Shown: positions 1-5,159 of the stretch, one piece after another
Layout: every line of letters begins with the position of its first letter
Position numbering within the stretch: the first letter of the stretch is position 1
From: DASYAN01 sp036501345
GTDB taxonomy: Bacteria; Chloroflexota; Ktedonobacteria; Ktedonobacterales; Ktedonobacteraceae
DNA length: 12,870 nt
Direction: 5' to 3'
Assembly: GCA_036501345.1 (NCBI GenBank)
Contig: DASYAN010000107.1
Location: 1-12,870, forward strand
The notes under the pieces: generated by a model
Told to the model about the DNA's origin: nothing
The model's database searches: none
The model's input: the letters and a program-made list of their open reading frames with translations, nothing else
Made by a program: the position numbers and the translations under genes

Positions 1-61
1 TGCTACTTGTCACACAAGACAAATTGTAAATTATCATTTAAACAGTTATTGCATTAAGATA

Positions 62-90
62 TTGACACATCTCAACATCTATGCTATCCT
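62..90 (+). promoter_or_regulatory. Sigma-70-type promoter of the first XRE-TPR gene
   Basis: A perfect -35 box TTGACA (62-67) is separated by exactly 17 bases from TATCCT (85-90), which matches TATAAT at four of six positions. The predicted transcript would start near 96-98, leaving a leader of about 160 nt before the regulator's ATG at 257. Assignment is by motif match only. Confidence 0.7.
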
Positions 91-102
91 CTTCATCATC
101 TG

Positions 103-180
103 ATGTACATGAACAACTCGAGAATGTTTATGGGTTCCAAAGCGAGTCGTTTTCTGAATGAGTCTATATACCAAAGCTAG
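103..180 (+). CDS. Possible 25-codon upstream ORF in the leader of the XRE-TPR gene
   Basis: This reading frame starts at ATG 103 (in-frame ATGs also at 109, 124 and 130) and encodes at most 25 residues, beginning MYMNNSRMF, with a TAG stop at 178-180. Its first ATG lies only a few bases after the predicted transcription start, and no convincing Shine-Dalgarno precedes any of its ATGs, so translation would have to be leaderless or weak. The reason to list it is placement: the stop codon directly abuts the element at 182-191 that can pair with the ribosome site of the downstream gene. A frame of this length can easily occur by chance, so coding status is uncertain. Confidence 0.25.
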   Translation: MYMNNSRMFMGSKASRFLNESIYQS

Positions 181-181
181 A

Positions 182-255
182 GGAGCCTCCTACAGTTCTT
201 ATATCGGTCGGAATGTGCAGTAGAACGCATGCTGAAGTGCGTGAAAGGAGGCTCC
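182..255 (+). promoter_or_regulatory. Leader structure sequestering the Shine-Dalgarno of the XRE-TPR gene
   Basis: GGAGCCTCCT at 182-191 is the exact reverse complement of AGGAGGCTCC at 246-255, which contains the ribosome-binding site of the gene starting at 257. In RNA this would form a 10-bp helix burying the whole site. The 54-nt segment between the arms can fold further: GTTCT (195-199) with AGAAC (222-226), or alternatively ACGCAT (225-230) with GTGCGT (237-242), which share bases 225-226 and so compete. This suggests translational control. Each arm is also nearly palindromic as DNA, so a pair of protein-binding sites is an alternative reading. Confidence 0.5.
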
Positions 256-256
256 G

Positions 257-1606
257 ATGTCGCCTGACCAACCACCGGCAAAAATTGGGAAATCGGTGGG
301 CGAAAAGTTACGGGCTGCGCGTATAGCGCAACACTATACACAAAGCCAGCTTGCAGCACCTGATTTCTCAGTGAGCTACATCTCTGCTATAGAGAGAGGA
401 CAGATCCATCCTTCGCTACGTGCCCTAGAAATTCTCGCTGGTCGCCTCGGGCTAACGCCCACAGAATTGTTCCCCAGCCACCCTCAGCAAGATGAATACC
501 TGAGATCCCCAGCTAATCTGACAGAACAAGATGAAGATGAGGTAGAATTTGCTCTATTAGAAGCTCATTTTCTCATTATGCACAACAATGTTGCGGAGGC
601 TATGGTAAAGCTCGATATATTCGCTACTAAGGACTTGAAGCCTGCATTCCTGCTTCGGCAGCGCTACTTACAAGGTCTAGCATACTTTAAAGCTGACCAA
701 CTTCAGCAGAGTGAATATGTACTTTCTGAGGCCGAGCAAATCGCCAAAAATTTGCATGCTGACAGCCTCCTTCTGCACATCCTCAATCAGCTAGCCCTGA
801 CCTATGCGGCGATGCATAACTATACACAGGCATTACAGGTATACCAGCATTGTCTAGAGTTGATAGAAGGCAATCAAAAACTCGATCCGTTTTGCGCCAT
901 ACAAGTGTATTCTTCCACTGGTCACCATTACATCCGCCTCGAAAGTTTTGATCGAGCCTTTGAAGCATTCAACAAAGCCCTAATAATCGCTGGTGAACTG
1001 CCTACTTCACAGCATGTACAAGCCATCTATGCCCACCTATGTCAACACTATATAACAGAAAAAGATTATCAGCTCGCGACTTTATATGCTCATAAGAGTA
1101 TACAAGCCAATTATCGGGATATGATAAAGCAGCTCAAAATTAAACTTCATCACTATCTGGGTCACGCCCTTATGCGAAAAGATGCACAGGCCGCACAGGA
1201 TTATATTGCTGCCACCCTGCAGAAGCCGGATATACTCCAGAGTCATGAGACACAGGCCAGCCTTATCACACGCAAAGCCGAGTGGCATCTTGCACAACAG
1301 GAGCTTGACGAAGCAGAGCTCAACGCCCGACATGCTCACGAGTTAGTACAATCTTTTGGTGATAGTCTTGTCGATGCAGAAGCGCTTATCATGCTTGGGC
1401 GTATCGAGTTTGCCCAGGGTCGTTATGAAGAAGCAAGTCAGCAGTTTGCTGTTGGACTAGACATGCTTGAACGCTTGGAAAATCACGAAGAACTGGCGGA
1501 TGAATCCGTACGCTATGCACAATTGCTAGAAAAAATCGGCAAGGAGCGTGAAGCCTTTATGTATTTCCGGTGTGCATTTCAAAGTAGGCAAAAGCTGGGA
1601 AAGTGA
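257..1606 (+). CDS. XRE-family HTH regulator with C-terminal TPR array
   Basis: The 449-residue protein has an N-terminal XRE/Cro-type helix-turn-helix at about residues 16-72, with TQSQLAAPDFSVS and SYISAIERGQIHPSL as the turn and recognition region. From about residue 95 to the end it is a helical array of TPR-type repeats, with patterns such as ALQVYQHCLELIEG and AFEAFNKALIIAGEL. The architecture resembles peptide- or ligand-responsive XRE-TPR regulators such as the RRNPP group, where the TPR domain senses a ligand and the HTH binds DNA, but the ligand here is unknown. The start is set by AAAGGAGG just upstream. The HTH is strikingly similar to that of the second regulator at 5160-6542, so the two are paralogues. 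It is a cytoplasmic protein with no membrane segment. Its leader suggests regulated translation. Confidence 0.88.
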   Translation: MSPDQPPAKIGKSVGEKLRAARIAQHYTQSQLAAPDFSVSYISAIERGQIHPSLRALEILAGRLGLTPTELFPSHPQQDEYLRSPANLTEQDEDEVEFALLEAHFLIMHNNVAEAMVKLDIFATKDLKPAFLLRQRYLQGLAYFKADQLQQSEYVLSEAEQIAKNLHADSLLLHILNQLALTYAAMHNYTQALQVYQHCLELIEGNQKLDPFCAIQVYSSTGHHYIRLESFDRAFEAFNKALIIAGELPTSQHVQAIYAHLCQHYITEKDYQLATLYAHKSIQANYRDMIKQLKIKLHHYLGHALMRKDAQAAQDYIAATLQKPDILQSHETQASLITRKAEWHLAQQELDEAELNARHAHELVQSFGDSLVDAEALIMLGRIEFAQGRYEEASQQFAVGLDMLERLENHEELADESVRYAQLLEKIGKEREAFMYFRCAFQSRQKLGK

Positions 1607-1677
1607 CCTGAGAGAGCCTTGACACATTGTTGTATAGTGTGGATGGAGTCGAATGTCAAAGAAAGGAGAAGACAAAC

Positions 1678-1944
1678 ATGATGCAGACAAATTACCGCGA
1701 TCGCATTGTACGCGCTCGTGGTGTTGTAGGAGGCAAGCCAGTTATCAAAGGGACACGCATTTCTGTAGAACTGGTACTGCAATATCTTATAGGCGATCCT
1801 CATGTCGAAAATCTTTTTGCAGCTTTTCCTCATTTAACAATGGATGATGTTAGAGCATGTCTTTCCTATGCATTAGAGCTTGTTGAAGAAGAACAAGCAT
1901 TTCCTCCTATAGAAGAGCCACCCTATCATCAGGCTCACCTATGA
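1678..1944 (+). CDS. DUF433 family protein, antitoxin-like
   Basis: This 88-residue protein carries the DUF433 signature: GGKPVIKGTRISVELVLQYL at about residues 18-37 and FPHLTMDDVRACLSYA at 50-65, a short wing plus helix-turn-helix-like domain. DUF433 proteins are commonly encoded just before DUF5615 PIN-like proteins and are predicted antitoxins. That arrangement is seen here, with a 4-base ATGA overlap to the next gene. The start at 1678 is chosen because AAGGAG at 1663-1668 lies 9 bases upstream. An earlier in-frame ATG at 1627 would add 17 residues that do not look like the family and would put the ribosome site inside the gene. The role is predicted from family and context. Confidence 0.8.
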   Translation: MMQTNYRDRIVRARGVVGGKPVIKGTRISVELVLQYLIGDPHVENLFAAFPHLTMDDVRACLSYALELVEEEQAFPPIEEPPYHQAHL

Positions 1945-2318
1945 AGTTTCTGCTTGATGAAAACATGGATCGCCGCCTGACTTCCTTTCTGGAGAGTTTG
2001 GGCCATAATGTTACTGCTGTTGCTGTTGAGTATCCGCATGGGTTACCAGACCACGAAGTCCTTGCTCTAGCTTGCCTCGAGCAACGTATTCTTATCACAA
2101 ACGATACAGAAGACTTTGGAGAGCTTGTTTTTCAGCAACATCTACCACATGCAGGGATTATCCTCTTTCGCTTGAAATTCGAGGAATCAAATATTGAACT
2201 CAGGAAAGAGCGTCTCTACTACGTTTTAAGCAGATATGCAGACCAGCTGCAGCATTTTATTGTCATCACCCCCCAACGGATCAAAATACGTAAAACAATA
2301 GAAGAAGACATTCAATAG
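1941..2318 (+). CDS. DUF5615 PIN-like protein, probable toxin
   Basis: A 125-residue protein that opens with MKFLLDENMD, the typical DUF5615/Mut7-C-like start, with acidic residues D6 and E7. A second acidic cluster lies at LITNDTEDFGEL (D55, D58), and LPDHEV supplies D38. These positions fit the acidic metal-binding core of PIN-like ribonucleases. Overlap of its ATG with the TGA of the DUF433 gene indicates translational coupling, as in type II toxin-antitoxin pairs. The length is normal for the family and no key residue appears missing. Toxin activity is inferred; some members of this family may have other RNA-processing roles. Confidence 0.8.
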   Translation: MKFLLDENMDRRLTSFLESLGHNVTAVAVEYPHGLPDHEVLALACLEQRILITNDTEDFGELVFQQHLPHAGIILFRLKFEESNIELRKERLYYVLSRYADQLQHFIVITPQRIKIRKTIEEDIQ

Positions 2319-2332
2319 AGGAGCCAACAACA

Positions 2333-2815
2333 GTGCATCAACTAACGCACCTGGATGAGGATGGGCAGATCCATATGGTGGATGTAACCGAGCGGCCTGA
2401 GACTACGCGGGAGGCTATTGCGAACGGACGCATTCGTATGGCTCCAGAGACGGTACATCTAATTGCTACGAACCAGATTACCAAAGGAAGTGTCTTAGAG
2501 GTTGCGAAGATTGCCGGGATTATGGCTGCGAAACAGACGCCACAGCTTATTCCTCTGTGTCATCCACTGCCCATGACGCACATCGACATCCAGTTTACCC
2601 TAGATAGTAAAGAAGGGCTGATTCATATCGAGGGCCGTACGCGCACTCATTATAAAACAGGAGTAGACGTTGAGGCACTTACCGCTGTCACTGTCGCCGC
2701 TTTGACCATTTACGATATGTGTAAGGGGGTCGATACCACGATTATACTTGAGCAGGCCTATGTCGCCCAGAAGAGTGGAGGCAAGAGTGGGACGGTCAGT
2801 TTTCAACCGTCTTAA
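2333..2815 (+). CDS. moaC: Cyclic pyranopterin monophosphate synthase MoaC
   Basis: MoaC converts the 3',8-cyclo-GTP product of MoaA to cyclic pyranopterin monophosphate in molybdenum cofactor synthesis, in the cytoplasm. The 160-residue protein is full length. It shows the family blocks KGSVLEVAKIAGIMAAK (51-67), LIPLCHPLPMTHI (72-84), the region around TGVDVEALTA (109-118) and TIYDMCKGVD (125-134). The catalytic and binding residues K51, H77, D128 and K131 are all present. Translation starts at GTG 2333, preceded by AGAGGAG (2317-2323), which overlaps the stop of the DUF5615 gene; with a 14-base gap the three genes may be one transcript. No other moa gene is in the window. The TAA stop overlaps the stop of the opposing gene. 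Confidence 0.95.
   Translation: MHQLTHLDEDGQIHMVDVTERPETTREAIANGRIRMAPETVHLIATNQITKGSVLEVAKIAGIMAAKQTPQLIPLCHPLPMTHIDIQFTLDSKEGLIHIEGRTRTHYKTGVDVEALTAVTVAALTIYDMCKGVDTTIILEQAYVAQKSGGKSGTVSFQPS
2791..2811 (+). terminator. Weak hairpin at the very 3' end of moaC
   Basis: GACGGT (2791-2796) pairs with ACCGTC (2806-2811) around a 9-base loop, and two G-U pairs could extend it through the stop codon. It lies inside the last codons of moaC because the neighbouring convergent gene leaves no intergenic space. The tail TTAATCGCTT is only weakly T-rich, so this may be an imperfect or factor-assisted terminator. Confidence 0.3.
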
Positions 2816-3876
2816 TCGCTTGCACGTACCTCAAGGAGTAGAAACATGGCTTCGAGCAAATTGCGCTCTTCTGGATTGCTCAACTGCATTTCTGTCTCTC
2901 CTAATGGAGTGACCAGTGTACCAGCAGCATCAACTGGTGCAGTACTGCGGATTGCCTGTGGATTATTATTACGCCAGCGAACAGGCTCGATTAATGAACC
3001 AAGTAGAACAGAGATGGTCAGATAGTGTCCTCTTAATGCTGCATCCAGATCTTGTAGATGCAGTTCGAGTTCTTGTTCTTGCTGGACAATGCGTCCTTTG
3101 AGGCCGTTCGACTGAATTTCGATGGTAATTTGCTCTTGACCATGCGCATGCAACAATGTATCTGAGCGGCGTAGTACTTTCCCACGACGTGCTCCACCTG
3201 CCGGGGCTAGTGTATATGCGTGCACATTCTGCTGATCTTCTTTGGGTGCAGCAGCACCTGTAAACAATGTGGCAACCCGTACCAGATCATGTAGAGCTTG
3301 ACGACGAACTGTACTCTGACTGATGTGGGCACTAACGCGTAGAGCCATTTGCAAAAGTGAACGAGCAGCTGCATCCTCGTCGGTATGATTGTGGCGAGCT
3401 TGCCGCAACACAGCCTCCGCCTGACTGACTAATATCTGGCAGAAATGTCCAACCATGCGCTGTGGAGTAGCGGCCAATGTACGCGTACCCTGACCTAAAA
3501 GAGGACGATACCCCTGTGGATCAACGGATGCGTGCAATGCACTATAAAGATCCAGATAAGCTCTATGACATTCACTACAACTAGCAAGGTGATAAAGTAA
3601 GCAGCTATAATGTACAGCAGCTTGAACGTCTTTTGTCAGCACTGCCATTGCAAAGTCTGGCAGCTGCTGATAATAATCCACGTGATAGTCAGGACCCAAT
3701 GCCACCGCTAACTGATTCTCGTTCTCCGGCATCTCGGAAACGATTGCTTCCCTCTGTGGAGTCGGTTCCAACACTTGCTGTAGCCAGACCGCGAGCTTTG
3801 AATATTGTGAGTTTTGGATACCTTGGGTGCTATTGCCAGGATCAGACATTCCTTCGAACATTTGGTGATCATTCAT
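2812..3876 (-). CDS. Putative zinc-binding anti-sigma factor-like protein
   Basis: A 354-residue protein without an assignable full-length family. At residues 96-103 it has YHLASCSEC, an H-x3-C-x2-C arrangement (H96, C100, C103) as in the zinc-binding anti-sigma (ZAS) domain, flanked by helical sequence (VQAAVHYSCLLYHL and HRAYLDLYSAL). No transmembrane segment follows, so it should be a soluble cytoplasmic protein rather than a classic membrane anti-sigma. The C-terminal half, about 225-345, looks like mixed strands and helices with IEIQSNGLKGRIV and LQDLDAALRGHYLTISVLLGSLIEPV. It lies 27 bases downstream of the sigma-like gene and has its own TAGGAGG site, which fits a sigma/anti-sigma pair. 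An alternative is an unrelated zinc-ribbon partner protein. The function is inferred from the motif and neighbour. Confidence 0.5.
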   Translation of the reverse strand: MNDHQMFEGMSDPGNSTQGIQNSQYSKLAVWLQQVLEPTPQREAIVSEMPENENQLAVALGPDYHVDYYQQLPDFAMAVLTKDVQAAVHYSCLLYHLASCSECHRAYLDLYSALHASVDPQGYRPLLGQGTRTLAATPQRMVGHFCQILVSQAEAVLRQARHNHTDEDAAARSLLQMALRVSAHISQSTVRRQALHDLVRVATLFTGAAAPKEDQQNVHAYTLAPAGGARRGKVLRRSDTLLHAHGQEQITIEIQSNGLKGRIVQQEQELELHLQDLDAALRGHYLTISVLLGSLIEPVRWRNNNPQAIRSTAPVDAAGTLVTPLGETEMQLSNPEERNLLEAMFLLLEVRASD

Positions 3877-3888
3877 GGAGTTGCCTCC
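3877..3888 (-). promoter_or_regulatory. GCAA-tetraloop hairpin over the anti-sigma-like gene's ribosome site
   Basis: On the minus strand the bases just before the ATG at 3876 read GGAGGCAACTCC, a 4-bp GGAG/CTCC stem closed by a GCAA (GNRA) loop. The stem includes the Shine-Dalgarno AGGAGG. The stop codon of the upstream sigma-like gene lies 15 bases before it, so a terminating ribosome could open the hairpin. This would couple translation of the two genes. The stem is short and could be fortuitous. Confidence 0.35.
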
Positions 3889-3903
3889 TATTGGTTCACG
3901 TAT

Positions 3904-4827
3904 CTACTCTTCTTCTTTGTAGAAACGCGACAAACGCTTTATCTGGTCCGTAGAGAGATGCACAACCTCCTCCCCATGCCAGGTAAGCAAGCCTTCAGAA
4001 ACCAACACATGTAACCCCTTGTGCACATCATCGATGGAGAGATCCTGCTGTGTCAGAGCCTGTATATCTACTACATAGTCATCAGTGCCATTAGAAAGTT
4101 TCGCACTTGAAAGCCTTACGCTTGAAAGTTGTATATATTTGGTCAGACGTAAAGCAACCATAACTGCCAAATTCGAACTCTGTTGCTGCAGGCAAGCTCG
4201 CAATTTCTTATGGGCATGATCTTTATGCTGGCTCATGTGTGGTTTTGGTTCAGAGGGAAGCGGCAAATGCAGTTCATCCATGATAGAGTCAACTAGATCA
4301 TCAACGCCAAATTCTTGCAGTTCTTGAATGACTGCCTCTAACTGGTGCGGTGCAGCCCTCAGCTGCAAAATACAGTGTTTCAATACATTACGTAGATTGC
4401 CCTGCGAAACGAGTTGAAGTGTAATTTCTTCCGGTGTTGCAAAAGGAATTACTCCCCACAGAGACTCGACAGCATCATTGAGGGGATCATGGTCTCCCTC
4501 AACATCCTCTTGTGCCTCCAATGTACTCATCTGTAAGCGGCGTTTACGCAGGCGATCAATGGCCTTATTTCTAACGCTATGGCACAAAAAGGCATAGAAT
4601 TGCGCATCCGTTAAACGATCCAAAGCGGTCGGTGGTGTATACTCTTTCCCTCCCAGGAGACCAAGACGCACAAGCTGCTCAACCACGTGACCGATAACCG
4701 TATCGACCTCAAAGGCATCGTACTTCAAAGTGCCCAGATAACGTTGGGCATTACGATGCAGATAGGCATACAATAATGGATAACTCTCTTCTGGCTGATA
4801 GCGTAAATCGTGTGCAGTGAATGGCAT
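3904..4827 (-). CDS. Atypical ECF sigma factor-like protein with C-terminal extension
   Basis: In this 307-residue protein, residues 15-100 resemble sigma-70 region 2. The best part is FYAFLCHSVRNKAIDRLRKRR (77-97), which matches the region 2.3/2.4 style of ECF factors (core-binding and -10 reading). Residues about 155-213 resemble a degenerate region 4: LRAAPHQLEAVIQELQEFGVDDLVDSI, then a basic segment ending HKKLRACL. A further tail (220-307) contains LSIDDVHKGLHVLVSEGLLTWHGEEVVHL, which reads like a winged helix. Typical ECF factors are about 170-200 residues, so this one is extended. It would direct RNA polymerase, presumably controlled by the H-x3-C-x2-C protein encoded immediately downstream. 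The start at 4827 follows GGAGGG at 9 bases. Region 4 is weak, so a non-sigma DNA-binding role is possible. Confidence 0.55.
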   Translation of the reverse strand: MPFTAHDLRYQPEESYPLLYAYLHRNAQRYLGTLKYDAFEVDTVIGHVVEQLVRLGLLGGKEYTPPTALDRLTDAQFYAFLCHSVRNKAIDRLRKRRLQMSTLEAQEDVEGDHDPLNDAVESLWGVIPFATPEEITLQLVSQGNLRNVLKHCILQLRAAPHQLEAVIQELQEFGVDDLVDSIMDELHLPLPSEPKPHMSQHKDHAHKKLRACLQQQSSNLAVMVALRLTKYIQLSSVRLSSAKLSNGTDDYVVDIQALTQQDLSIDDVHKGLHVLVSEGLLTWHGEEVVHLSTDQIKRLSRFYKEEE

Positions 4828-4931
4828 GTAGGAATACCCTCCGAGGAGCCCTCCGTGATCAATGTTTTATGACAGAAAGATCCATCCTGCCAGTGAGCTA
4901 GGAAAAAGGGTTGTATTTTCTCGTCGAGTAA

Positions 4932-4960
4932 AGTATACCTTGAATAGGCTTTAGGCGCAA
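4932..4960 (-). promoter_or_regulatory. Promoter of the sigma-like/anti-sigma-like pair
   Basis: On the minus strand TTGCGC (4960-4955, four of six to TTGACA) lies exactly 17 bases from TATACT (4937-4932, five of six to TATAAT). It sits about 105 bases upstream of the ATG at 4827, and no gene intervenes. It looks like a housekeeping sigma promoter, not an ECF-type AAC/CGT promoter, so autoregulation by the sigma-like product is not evident from it. Confidence 0.5.
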
Positions 4961-5041
4961 TAAAGGGGTTCGATAGCAAGGAGTTGAGGACAAGAGGAAA
5001 GGGGTCTCTTCAGGTGGCTAGAATGGTCCGTATCGGTATCT

Positions 5042-5073
5042 GAGCCTTCATTTTACATGAAGGCTCTTTCTTC
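5042..5073 (+). terminator. Rho-independent terminator-like hairpin, plus-strand orientation
   Basis: GAGCCTTCAT (5042-5051) and ATGAAGGCTC (5057-5066) form a perfect 10-bp stem with a 5-base loop, followed on the plus strand by TTTCTTCT. In the minus direction, where the adjacent XRE-TPR gene is read, there is no T-run, although the hairpin could still act as a weak or factor-assisted end about 95 bases after that gene's stop. No obvious plus-strand gene ends here, so its source transcript is unexplained. Confidence 0.5.
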
Positions 5074-5110
5074 TGAAATGTCCCCAAATACTTAATTAAT
5101 CTGGATATGG

Positions 5111-5149
5111 CTACACTCGGAATACCCACATTAAAATTTTAAAGAGCAT
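5111..5149 (-). CDS. Possible 12-codon hydrophobic peptide ORF after the XRE-TPR gene
   Basis: The frame reads MLFKILMWVFRV and stops at TAG (5113-5111). Its ATG lies 10 bases after the TAA of the XRE-TPR gene, with AAGGG overlapping that stop as a possible ribosome site at suitable spacing. In some XRE-TPR systems of the RRNPP type, a small hydrophobic or secreted signalling peptide is encoded directly downstream of the regulator. This ORF is shorter than the known propeptides, and a frame this small occurs by chance, so it is a candidate only. Confidence 0.2.
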   Translation of the reverse strand: MLFKILMWVFRV

Positions 5150-5159
5150 GATTTTGCCC

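Larger units (their letters stand above)
4828..5159. other. 332-base intergenic region between the second XRE-TPR gene and the sigma-like gene
   Basis: No long gene is supported here. It holds the minus-strand promoter at 4932-4960, a perfect hairpin at 5042-5066, and a possible 12-codon minus-strand ORF at 5111-5149. A 6-codon plus-strand frame (ATG 5023, TGA 5041-5043) ends within the hairpin. Just before the ATG at 4827 the minus strand has two GGAGGG copies six bases apart, only the nearer of which is at ribosome-site distance. Confidence 0.6.

Noticed and set aside
101..109. TGATGTACA shared between the upstream regions of the two XRE-TPR genes (101-109 plus; 6682-6674 minus)
   Set aside because: A 9-base match between two regions of this size is expected by chance, and its position relative to the promoters differs.
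1619..1638. TTGACA followed by TATAGT as a promoter for the DUF433/DUF5615 genes
   Set aside because: The boxes are only 8 bases apart, and no good -10 exists at 16-18 bases from the TTGACA; the pair may be read from upstream.
1627..1677. Earlier ATG for the DUF433 gene
   Set aside because: The added 17 residues would span the ribosome site AAGGAG at 1663-1668 and do not resemble the family; ATG 1678 fits better.
1643..1681. A 12-codon frame before the DUF433 gene as a peptide signal of the first XRE-TPR regulator
   Set aside because: The product is charged and arginine-rich, not hydrophobic, and no proper ribosome site precedes it; the frame overlaps the ribosome site of the next gene.
5009..5041. 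CAGGTGGCTAGAATGGTCCG before a terminator as a T-box
   Set aside because: It lacks the conserved AGGGTGGNACCGCG antiterminator sequence and no plus-strand gene follows.
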